DNA from: an uncultured Alistipes sp.
GTDB lineage: Bacteria > Bacteroidota > Bacteroidia > Bacteroidales > Rikenellaceae
Assembly: GCA_900552955.1 (NCBI GenBank)
Contig: USBO01000016.1
Coordinates: 1 to 22,105 of the forward strand
DNA length: 22,105 bases
Direction: 5' to 3'
Shown: one piece after another, positions 14,824-21,291 of the stretch
Numbering within the stretch: position 1 is the first letter of the stretch
Layout of the letters: each line of letters opens with the position of its first letter
The notes under the pieces: model-generated
The model's input: only the letters and a program-made list of their open reading frames with translations
Databases searched by the model: none
What the model was told of the DNA's origin: nothing
Program-made: the position numbers and the translations under genes

Positions 14824-15651
14824 TCAATACTTCACCTTGATCCACGGTGCCTTCTCGGCCAGATAGCTCTTGACCGCAATCGGCACGTCGGTGCACATGT
14901 AGTCGCAGCCCAGGTAGGCGCCGAGCATGAAGTCCTCGACCGACTGCCCGGGCCACAGGCTGACGATCAGCCCCTCTTTGTGGGCCTTCTTCACAGCCTT
15001 GCGGCTCGTGCCGTCCATCGTTGCGCCCATGCGTGTGATGCCCATGGCTTTGCAGAGGTCGATCGTCTCGTCGCAGCAGGGCTTCGAGGTGATGAGCAGC
15101 AGGTCGACGCCCGGGTGCTTGGCCTGCAGGTAGCGCAGCCCGCGGTAGTCGCCCGAGGTGAAGACGAAGACGGCGTCGGCCGGTTTGATGGCCATCACCG
15201 CGTCGTAGAGCTTGTCGCAGTAGGCGTGGAGCCGCTCCTCGGGGTAGAGCTCCACGGGTTTGGTCTTCATCTCGAACTCGACGTAGAGCCCCTCCTTGCC
15301 CTTGAGGAAGTCGAGCAGCTCGTCGAGGAAGAGCATCTTGTTGCCCTGCTTGGTCCTCAGACGGCGGATCTCGGCTTCGGTCTTCTCCTCGACCGTGCCC
15401 GTGCCGTCGGTGGTGCGCTCGAGCGAGCTGTCGTGGGTGACGACCAGCGCGCCGTCGCGGGTCATGCGGATGTCGGTCTCGAAGCCGCGGTAACCGGCCT
15501 CGTAGCTGGCCTCGAAGGCCGAAAGGGTGTTCTCGTCGTGCTCCATGCGGCCGCCGCGGTGCGAGAAGCAGCGGATCTCCTGCTCCTGTGCCGAGGCGTC
15601 GAGCGTTACGGCCGCGCAGGCGGCCAGTGCCATCAGGCGAAATGCTTTCAT
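14824..15651 (-). CDS. Exported glycerophosphodiester phosphodiesterase
   Basis: A 275-residue periplasmic enzyme predicted to hydrolyse glycerophosphodiesters to glycerol-3-phosphate and an alcohol. A signal peptide (MKAFRLMALAACAAVTLDASA, cut after 21) precedes a GDPD TIM barrel. Visible active-site pieces are SHRGG (His31, Arg32), ENTLSAF (Glu40, Asn41), ETD (Glu58, Asp60), VTHDSSLERTT (His73) and VEFEMK (Glu125, Glu127), matching the metal and acid/base residues of the family. YMCTDVP near residue 251 is the conserved C-terminal motif. The length is normal for a single-domain GDPD. The start is ATG at 15651 behind a strong promoter and a leader of about 90 nt. It appears monocistronic. 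Confidence 0.93.
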   Translation of the reverse strand: MKAFRLMALAACAAVTLDASAQEQEIRCFSHRGGRMEHDENTLSAFEASYEAGYRGFETDIRMTRDGALVVTHDSSLERTTDGTGTVEEKTEAEIRRLRTKQGNKMLFLDELLDFLKGKEGLYVEFEMKTKPVELYPEERLHAYCDKLYDAVMAIKPADAVFVFTSGDYRGLRYLQAKHPGVDLLLITSKPCCDETIDLCKAMGITRMGATMDGTSRKAVKKAHKEGLIVSLWPGQSVEDFMLGAYLGCDYMCTDVPIAVKSYLAEKAPWIKVKY

Positions 15652-15714
15652 CTGGGTTGAATTTTAGTTGTCCGTATCGTCCGGTTCGGGCGCCGCTCTG
15701 TGCGGAACCGACCG

Positions 15715-15730
15715 TCGGGGCGCTCCCCGA
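15715..15730 (-). repeat. Small hairpin in the phosphodiesterase leader
   Basis: TCGGGG (15715-15720) and CCCCGA (15725-15730) are perfect complements around a CGCT loop. It lies about 12 nt after the predicted transcription start of the phosphodiesterase gene and could stabilise the 5' end. No regulatory role is shown. Confidence 0.3.
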
Positions 15731-15748
15731 TGCCGGAGATGCACCGAA

Positions 15749-15779
15749 CAAAGGTAGCGGTTTTTTTCGGTTCTGCAAA
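15749..15779 (-). promoter_or_regulatory. Bacteroidetes promoter of the phosphodiesterase gene
   Basis: The minus strand reads TTTG (15776-15779), exactly 19 nt, then TACCTTTG (15749-15756): a full consensus match. Predicted transcription starts near 15742. Confidence 0.75.
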
Positions 15780-15812
15780 GCGGGGCGGCCGCTCGGGCCG
15801 GCCCGCCGCGCC

Positions 15813-17054
15813 TCAGCGGCCGCTCTTCTTTCTGCGGCGCGCCCACTCCATCACGTTGGCCGGCGCGCGCTGGTGCATCAGCTCGTTGCGCATGAAATCC
15901 ATGTAAGGCTCTACATGGCTGAAGAATCGCTGATAGCCCTTGCACAGATAGTTCAGTCCGGGCTCGCCTTCGCGCGTGCGTTCGAATCGGTTGCGGGGGC
16001 ACTCGCCGTTGCAGGCGAACAGGTAGCGGCAGCGCCTGCACTGCGCGGGGAGCGCCAGCAGCTTGGCGTCGCCGAAGGCCGTCTGGCGCGGGCTGCGCAT
16101 GAGCTCTGTGAGCGGTGTTTCGAGGATGTTGCCGAGCCGGTATTCGGGGAAGACGAAGTGGTCGCAGGCATAGAGGTCGCCGTTGAACTCCAGCGCTCCG
16201 GCATGTCCGCAGTTCTTCGAGAGGGTGCAGACGCCCGGCGCCTGTCCCACCCAGTTGGCCAGCGTGGCGTCGAAGAGCTGCACGAAGATGCGCCCCACGT
16301 CGTTCACCACCCATTGGTCAAAGAGCGCGCAGGTGAAACGGCCCCATTGCTCGGGCGTGACCGAGAAGTCGGCCAGCGGCGCTCCGGCCTCGGCCGCCGA
16401 GGCGAGCTGGCGGCCGTCGTCGTGAGGGAGGATGCGCTCCACGACGGGGGTGAATTGCAGGTAGCGGCAGCCGATCGAGCGGAAGAAGCGGTAGAACCCC
16501 ACGGGGTCGTCGGCGTTGTGACGGTTGACCACCGCCAGCGCATTCCACTCCACGCCGTGTTTCTGCAACAGCCGCACGCCCCGCATCACCGCCTCGAAGG
16601 TCGGGCCGCCCTGCCGGTCGAGGCGGTAGCGGTCGTGCATCTCGGCCGTGCCGTCGAGCGAGATGCCCACCAGAAAGTTGTTTTCGCGGAAAAAGGCGCA
16701 CCATGCGTCGTCGAGCAGCGTGCCGTTGGTCTGGATGCTGTTCTCGATGCGCCGGCCGGCCGCATAGCGGCGCTGGAGCTCCAGCGCGCGGCGGTAAAAG
16801 TCGCGCGAGCGCAGCAGCGTCTCGCCGCCGTGCCAGGAGAAGATGACCTCGTCGCCGGCCTGCGCCTCGATGTACTCGCGGATGAAGCGTTCGAGCAGCT
16901 CGTCGCTCATCGTCTGCGCCGGCGCGGCGGTGTAGAGGTTGCTTTTTTCGAGGTAATAGCAGTAGGCGCAGCGCAGGTTGCAGCGCGCACCCGCCGGTTT
17001 GGCCATCACATAGAAGGGCCGCACGTATTGTTGATAGGAGAGTATTTCGTCCAT
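15813..17054 (-). CDS. Anaerobic sulfatase-maturating enzyme (radical SAM/SPASM)
   Basis: A 413-residue cytoplasmic iron-sulfur enzyme that oxidises an active-site Cys or Ser of sulfatases to formylglycine. The radical SAM cluster motif is CNLRCAYC (Cys25, Cys29, Cys32), followed by IFSWHGGETLL (71-81) and NSIQTNGTLL (105-114). The C-terminal SPASM region has Cys276, Cys282, Cys297, Cys339, Cys342, Cys348, Cys352 and Cys371, enough for the two auxiliary [4Fe-4S] clusters known in the family. The start is ATG at 17054. No sulfatase gene is in the window, so its clients are elsewhere. The gene begins 43 nt after the LacI-type regulator on the same strand and has no promoter of its own that I can see, so the two are probably co-transcribed. 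Confidence 0.92.
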   Translation of the reverse strand: MDEILSYQQYVRPFYVMAKPAGARCNLRCAYCYYLEKSNLYTAAPAQTMSDELLERFIREYIEAQAGDEVIFSWHGGETLLRSRDFYRRALELQRRYAAGRRIENSIQTNGTLLDDAWCAFFRENNFLVGISLDGTAEMHDRYRLDRQGGPTFEAVMRGVRLLQKHGVEWNALAVVNRHNADDPVGFYRFFRSIGCRYLQFTPVVERILPHDDGRQLASAAEAGAPLADFSVTPEQWGRFTCALFDQWVVNDVGRIFVQLFDATLANWVGQAPGVCTLSKNCGHAGALEFNGDLYACDHFVFPEYRLGNILETPLTELMRSPRQTAFGDAKLLALPAQCRRCRYLFACNGECPRNRFERTREGEPGLNYLCKGYQRFFSHVEPYMDFMRNELMHQRAPANVMEWARRRKKSGR

Positions 17055-17097
17055 GATTTTTTCGGTTGCTTGTCGGTGAGAGTCGGTCGGCGGATGG

Positions 17098-18105
17098 TCA
17101 GAGGGCTCTGACCGAGCGGCAGACGATCAGCGAGGGCGGCAGGTGCCGCTGCTCCGCGTCGTCCGTCCCTCCCGCGATCCGTCGCAGCAGGATTTCCATC
17201 GCCTGCGCGCCGATCTCGTCGCTGGGCTGGCCCACGCGCGTGACGGCGGGATCGAGGTAGTCGAGATAGTCGTAATTGTCGAACGACACGAGCGAGATGT
17301 TGTCGGGAATGCGCAGCTTCAGCTCGCGCACGGCCTTGAGCGCGCCCAGCAGGATGGTGTTGCTCAGCGCGAAGATGGCCGTCGGGCGCCGTCGGGCGTG
17401 CAGCGCCCGCAGCGTCTGTTCGTAGCCGTTGCGGATCGAGAAGCCGTCGCCCACCACGCGGGCATAGGGGCCCAGGCCGTTGGCTTCGAGCGCCTGACGG
17501 TACCCCCGCACGCGGTCGGCCGAGGGGATCGAGTGGCGCACGCCCTGAATGCAGAGAATGTGCCGGTGGCCGTGGTCGATGAGGTGCTGCGTCGCCTCGC
17601 GGCCGCCGCGCAGGTTGTCGGTCACGACGTAGGGGAGCGAGGTGCCGGCGAAATGGCGGTCGATGCAGACCACGGGTGTCTGCCGCGCCGTCGCCTCCAG
17701 GAAGGCGGGGTCGTCGCCCGCCGGAGCGATCAGGATGCCGTCGACCTTGCGCGAGAGCAGCGAGCGGATGCCGTCGCGTTCGTTGCGCACGTCCTCCGAC
17801 GTGTCGATCAGAATCACCTTGCAGTCCTTCTTGCGCGCTTCGTGCACGATGATGCTGGCGATGTGGGCGAAGTAGGGGTTGTCGATGCTGGGGATCAGCA
17901 GCCCGAGCGTGTCGGTGCGGCTGGTGCGCAGCCCTTTGGCCAGCAGGCTGGGCGTGTAGTTGCAGCGTTCGGCCTCGCGTGCGATGAGCGCGACGGTCTT
18001 CTCGCTGATGCGGTATTTGGCGGCCTGCCCGCTCAGCACGCGGGATACGGTCGAGACCGAAAAACGGGTGCGCTGGGCGATGCTGATGAGCGTCTCTCTG
18101 GACAT
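17098..18105 (-). CDS. LacI-family transcriptional regulator
   Basis: A 335-residue repressor-type regulator. The N-terminal helix-turn-helix is LISIAQRTRFSVSTVSRVLSG (6-26); the hinge region follows with CNYTPSLLAKGLRTSRTDT (48-66), and LGLLIPSIDNPYFAHI opens the periplasmic-binding-protein-like effector domain (about 67-335). The DNA-contact residues SVSTVSRVL are intact. The start is ATG at 18105. It diverges from the ribokinase gene, and a perfect LacI-type operator lies in the shared region, so it probably represses ribokinase and responds to ribose or a related sugar; that ligand is inferred from the neighbour only. It lies upstream of the sulfatase maturase and may be co-transcribed with it. 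Confidence 0.93.
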   Translation of the reverse strand: MSRETLISIAQRTRFSVSTVSRVLSGQAAKYRISEKTVALIAREAERCNYTPSLLAKGLRTSRTDTLGLLIPSIDNPYFAHIASIIVHEARKKDCKVILIDTSEDVRNERDGIRSLLSRKVDGILIAPAGDDPAFLEATARQTPVVCIDRHFAGTSLPYVVTDNLRGGREATQHLIDHGHRHILCIQGVRHSIPSADRVRGYRQALEANGLGPYARVVGDGFSIRNGYEQTLRALHARRRPTAIFALSNTILLGALKAVRELKLRIPDNISLVSFDNYDYLDYLDPAVTRVGQPSDEIGAQAMEILLRRIAGGTDDAEQRHLPPSLIVCRSVRAL

Positions 18106-18124
18106 AAAGGGGACTATTTGGACA

Positions 18125-18132
18125 CAAAGTTA
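18125..18132 (-). promoter_or_regulatory. -7 element of the LacI-family gene
   Basis: The minus strand reads TAACTTTG, an exact TAnnTTTG match; the -33 position is only T-rich (GTGTTTTTC). The -7 box ends 19 nt before the ATG, so the leader would be about 12 nt. Confidence 0.5.
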
Positions 18133-18161
18133 GAAAAATATGTGAAAAACACCGTTCCGAT

Positions 18162-18192
18162 TTTGTTTTTTTCGTTTTCGTTTTTACTTTTG
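18162..18192 (+). promoter_or_regulatory. Bacteroidetes promoter of the ribokinase gene
   Basis: TTTG (18162-18165), exactly 19 nt, then TACTTTTG (18185-18192). Predicted transcription starts near 18199, just before the operator, leaving a leader of about 110 nt. Confidence 0.7.
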
Positions 18193-18203
18193 CGGAACTT
18201 GCA

Positions 18204-18213
18204 CAAACGTTTG
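18204..18213. promoter_or_regulatory. LacI-family operator CAAACGTTTG
   Basis: A perfect 10-bp palindrome centred on CG, the hallmark of LacI/GalR-family operators (AAnCGnTT core). It starts 11 nt after the ribokinase -7 box, so a bound repressor would block initiation or early elongation. It is about 70 nt from the regulator's own -7 box. Confidence 0.7.
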
Positions 18214-18309
18214 CGTCGATGCTGGACGCGGGGTTTGCAATCGAAAGACCGGCTGCCGGAGGGCGGTCGGCCGAACCTGAGACTTTACGGACCAAACAGA
18301 TTTGAATCT

Positions 18310-19227
18310 ATGGGAAAAATAGTGGTGATCGGCAGTGCCAATACCGATCTGGTGGTGAAGACCGAGCGGATGCCTGCGCCGGGCGAGACGATTCTCGGCG
18401 GCCGTTTCATGATGGCCGCCGGCGGCAAGGGGGCCAATCAGGCCGTCGCGGCCTCGCGGCTGGGCGGCGACGTGACCTTCGTGGCGCGCGTGGGGTGCGA
18501 CCTGTTCGGCGAGCAGGCGCTGGCGGGCTATCGCGCCGAACGGATGGACGTGCGCCATGTCGTGCGCGACGAGGCGGCGCCGTCGGGCGTGGCGCTCATC
18601 TGCGTCGACGGAGCGGCCGAGAACTCGATCGTCGTGGCGCCCGGCGCCAACGAACGCCTCTCTCCGGAGGATGTCGATCGGGCGGAGGCCGAGATCGCAG
18701 CGGCGGATTTCGTCGTGCTGCAGCTCGAGGTTCCGCTGCCCACGGTGATGCGGGCGGCCGAGGTGGCGGCGCGGCATGGCGTGCGGGTGATTCTCAATCC
18801 CGCCCCTGCGGCGGCAATCCCCGACGAGCTGCTGCGCCGGTGCTATCTGCTCACGCCCAACCGCAGCGAGTGCGCCATGCTCGCGGGGATGCCCGTGGCC
18901 GATGCCGCCGACGCCGAACGGGCGGCCGGGGCACTGCTCGCGCGCGGCGTGCGCCACGTGGTGGTGACGCTCGGCGGCGAAGGAGCGCTGGTCAGAGGGC
19001 CGGAGCTCTGCGAGCGTGTCGCGGCGCGGCGTGTCGCGGCGGTCGACACGACGGGGGCCGGCGACACTTTCAACGGCGCGCTGGCCGTGGCCCTCTCCGA
19101 GGGGCGGTCGCTTCCCGAGGCGGTGCGGTTCGCCACGGCGGCTTCGTCGATCGCCGTCACGCGCATGGGCGCCCAGAGTTCCGTTCCGACGCGGGCGGAG
19201 GTCGAAGCGTTGCCGGCGGAGGTCTGA
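18310..19227 (+). CDS. rbsK: Ribokinase (PfkB family)
   Basis: A 305-residue sugar kinase that phosphorylates ribose to ribose-5-phosphate using ATP. The sequence opens with KIVVIGSANTDLVV (3-16), then GGKGANQAVAASRLGG (38-53), the PfkB signature 1 that contacts sugar. NPAPA (163-167) is typical of ribokinases. TTGAGDTFNG (247-256) is signature 2 with the catalytic base Asp252 and the anion hole. The length is the family norm. The start is ATG at 18310; a much longer open frame upstream is antisense to the regulator gene and not credible. No ribose transporter or RbsD gene is nearby, so the ribose may come from nucleoside or other intracellular breakdown. Control by the divergent LacI-family protein is inferred from the operator. 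A related PfkB substrate cannot be excluded. Confidence 0.92.
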   Translation: MGKIVVIGSANTDLVVKTERMPAPGETILGGRFMMAAGGKGANQAVAASRLGGDVTFVARVGCDLFGEQALAGYRAERMDVRHVVRDEAAPSGVALICVDGAAENSIVVAPGANERLSPEDVDRAEAEIAAADFVVLQLEVPLPTVMRAAEVAARHGVRVILNPAPAAAIPDELLRRCYLLTPNRSECAMLAGMPVADAADAERAAGALLARGVRHVVVTLGGEGALVRGPELCERVAARRVAAVDTTGAGDTFNGALAVALSEGRSLPEAVRFATAASSIAVTRMGAQSSVPTRAEVEALPAEV

Positions 19228-19245
19228 GCCCGTCGGCCGGCGGGG

Positions 19246-19275
19246 GAGGGCGGTGTCCGTCGGGACACCGCCCTC
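19246..19275 (+). terminator. 13-bp perfect terminator hairpin after the ribokinase gene
   Basis: GAGGGCGGTGTCC (19246-19258) and GGACACCGCCCTC (19263-19275) pair perfectly around a GTCG loop. It begins 18 nt after the ribokinase stop. Only TTCGTG follows, so there is no long T-run. Confidence 0.7.
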
Positions 19276-19363
19276 TTCGTGCCGGAGCGGGGCGTCGGGG
19301 CTTCGTACGACCCGATTCTGCGATATTTTCGGGCCGAAGATGTCGAATTCGGAATATTTCCCT

Positions 19364-19371
19364 TAACTTTG
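19364..19371 (+). promoter_or_regulatory. -7 element of the arginine operon
   Basis: TAACTTTG matches TAnnTTTG; the -33 position (around 19340-19344) is a poor match, as expected for an activated or regulated promoter. The predicted leader is about 55 nt. I could not identify an arginine-regulator box with confidence. Confidence 0.5.
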
Positions 19372-19432
19372 CCCGAACGTAACTCAACAGTCAGGTTAGG
19401 AAACTTTTATTATTTTTACCATTTAGCAAGAC

Positions 19433-20056
19433 ATGGGAATGAATTCGATTCACGTGGTTTTTGCCGAGGAGGAACATGCGAAGTTCGCCGACGAGATCTG
19501 TCGGCTGATCTACGAATCGGCATTGCAGCGTGGCACCGGCATCGCCAAGCGTTCGCCGGAGTACATTGCCTCCAAAATCACGGGAGGCAAGGCCGTGGTC
19601 GCCGTCGACGGCGGGCGGCTGGTCGGATTTAGCTACATCGAGTGCTGGGAGCACGGCGATTACGTAGCGACTTCAGGTCTGATCGTGAGCCCCGAATACC
19701 GCCACCTGGGGCTGGCGGCGCGGATCAAGGAGAAGACCTTCGAGCTTGCCCGACGACGATTCCCGTATGCCAAGATATTCAGCATCACCACCTCGCTGCC
19801 GGTCATGAAACTCAATTCGCGGCTGGGCTACGTGCCCGTGACCTTCTCGGAGCTGACCGACGACGAGACCTTCTGGAAGGGGTGCGAGGGATGCTGCAAC
19901 TACGACATCCTCCAGCGCAACCACCGCCGCATGTGCCTCTGCACGGGGATGCTCTACGACCCCAAACGGCCGCGGGCCGAGCATTCGCGGCTGGCGCCCT
20001 ACCGCATGGCGCTGCGCAACTGGCTGAAGAAGGTCTTCAGCCTCAAAACGAAGTAG
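19433..20056 (+). CDS. GNAT-family acyltransferase, candidate N-acylglutamate synthase
   Basis: A 207-residue protein; the start is ATG at 19433, with a second ATG two codons later. Residues about 50-135 form a GNAT core: KAVVAVDGGRLVGFSYIE strands, then LIVSPEYRHLGLAARI (83-98), where RHLGLA is the acetyl-CoA pyrophosphate loop. The C-terminal part is unusual, with Cys151, Cys154, Cys155, Cys168 and Cys170 arranged as CxxCC and CxC around YDILQRNHRR, a possible metal or structural site. It lies 23 nt upstream of argG and shares its transcript, so it probably performs the first step, acylation of glutamate, replacing classical ArgA/ArgJ. Bacteroidetes use succinylated intermediates for arginine, so succinyl-CoA is a possible donor. 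The fold is clear; the reaction is inferred from context and from recall of a similar Bacteroides gene. Confidence 0.85.
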   Translation: MGMNSIHVVFAEEEHAKFADEICRLIYESALQRGTGIAKRSPEYIASKITGGKAVVAVDGGRLVGFSYIECWEHGDYVATSGLIVSPEYRHLGLAARIKEKTFELARRRFPYAKIFSITTSLPVMKLNSRLGYVPVTFSELTDDETFWKGCEGCCNYDILQRNHRRMCLCTGMLYDPKRPRAEHSRLAPYRMALRNWLKKVFSLKTK

Positions 20057-20079
20057 TGAAATCGAAAAAACGGAATACC

Positions 20080-21291
20080 ATGAAAAAGGAAAAAGTCGTA
20101 CTGGCGTTCAGCGGAGGTCTCGATACCTCGTTCTGCGTGAAATACCTCACTGAGGAGAGGGGCTATGAGGTCCACACCGCCATCGCCAACACGGGCGGTT
20201 TCTCGCCCGCCGAGTTGAAAACCATCGAGGAAAAGGCGCTCGCCCTGGGCGCTGCGAGCCACGCCACGCTCGACATCGAGCAGGAGTACTACGAGAAGAG
20301 CATCAAATATATGGTCTTCGGCAACATCCTGCGCAACGGCACCTACCCGATTTCGGTCAGTTCGGAGCGTATTTTCCAGGCTATCGCCATCATCGAGTAC
20401 GCCAAGAAGATCGGCGCCGACCATGTGGCGCACGGCTCGACGGGCGCCGGCAACGACCAGGTGCGCTTCGACCTGACGTTCCAGATTCTGGCCCCCGAGA
20501 TCGGCATCATCACCCCCACGCGCGACATGACGCTCACGCGCGAGTACGAGATCGACTACCTCAGGAAGCACGGCTACGAAGCCGACTTCAAGAAGTTGGA
20601 GTATTCGATCAACAAGGGGTTGTGGGGCACCTCTATCGGCGGCAAGGAGACGCTGCACTCGGAGGAGACGCTTCCCGAGGAGGCTTACCCCTCGCAGGTG
20701 ACCGAGCACGCGCCGCGCACGCTGAAGATCGCCTTCGAGCGGGGCGAGATCGCCGCCGTCGACGGCAAGCCCTACGCCGACAAGGTCGAGGCGATCCGCG
20801 CCGTGGAGGCCATCGGCTCGAAGTACGGCATCGGCCGCGACATGCACATCGGCGACACGATCATCGGCATCAAGGGCCGCGTGGGCTTCGAAGCCGCCGC
20901 GCCGATGCTCATCATCGCCGCGCACAAGATGCTCGAGAAGCACACGCTCACCAAGTGGCAGCTCTACTGGAAGGAGCAGTTGTCGACCTGGTACGGCATG
21001 TTCCTCCACGAGGCGCAGTACCTCGAACCGGTGATGCGCGACATCGAGCGGTTCCTCGACCACTCGCAACTCAATGTCACGGGCGAGGTGGAGCTGACGC
21101 TGCGCCCCTACGGCTATACGCTCGTGGGCGTACGGTCGCCCTACGACCTGATGAAGACCGACTTCGGCGAGTACGGCGAGGTCAACAAGGCGTGGACGGC
21201 CGACGACGTGAAGGGCTTCACCAAGATTCTGGGCAACCAGATGAAGATCTACTACAACGTGCAGGCACGCAACGACAAGGAGGAGCGATGA
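20080..21291 (+). CDS. argG: Argininosuccinate synthase
   Basis: A 403-residue cytoplasmic enzyme that joins citrulline and aspartate with ATP to form argininosuccinate. The N-terminal PP-loop is AFSGGLDTS (9-17). The second conserved segment is HGSTGAGNDQVRFD, matching the family's GKGNDQVRF region, and SINKGLWGTSIGG matches the citrulline/aspartate site. The length is close to the family norm of about 400. The start is ATG at 20080; the frame stays open further upstream, but that part overlaps the GNAT gene in another frame and lacks family similarity. The gene follows GNAT by 23 nt, and its TGA overlaps the argC start (ATGA), so the three form one operon with tight coupling of argG and argC. 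Confidence 0.97.
   Translation: MKKEKVVLAFSGGLDTSFCVKYLTEERGYEVHTAIANTGGFSPAELKTIEEKALALGAASHATLDIEQEYYEKSIKYMVFGNILRNGTYPISVSSERIFQAIAIIEYAKKIGADHVAHGSTGAGNDQVRFDLTFQILAPEIGIITPTRDMTLTREYEIDYLRKHGYEADFKKLEYSINKGLWGTSIGGKETLHSEETLPEEAYPSQVTEHAPRTLKIAFERGEIAAVDGKPYADKVEAIRAVEAIGSKYGIGRDMHIGDTIIGIKGRVGFEAAAPMLIIAAHKMLEKHTLTKWQLYWKEQLSTWYGMFLHEAQYLEPVMRDIERFLDHSQLNVTGEVELTLRPYGYTLVGVRSPYDLMKTDFGEYGEVNKAWTADDVKGFTKILGNQMKIYYNVQARNDKEER

Noticed and set aside
15785..15823. Two GCGGCCGC copies as a terminator of the sulfatase maturase
   Set aside because: The second copy includes the final codons of the gene, and each copy is self-complementary, as is common in GC-rich DNA; pairing between them is not specific.
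15588..17111. A 507-codon plus-strand frame opposite the sulfatase maturase
   Set aside because: The minus strand has the radical SAM and SPASM cysteines; the plus frame has no recognisable feature.
17143..18309. A 389-residue extension of ribokinase
   Set aside because: It is antisense to the LacI-family gene; ribokinase begins at the canonical KIVVIGSANTDLVV segment, and the promoter lies inside the extension.
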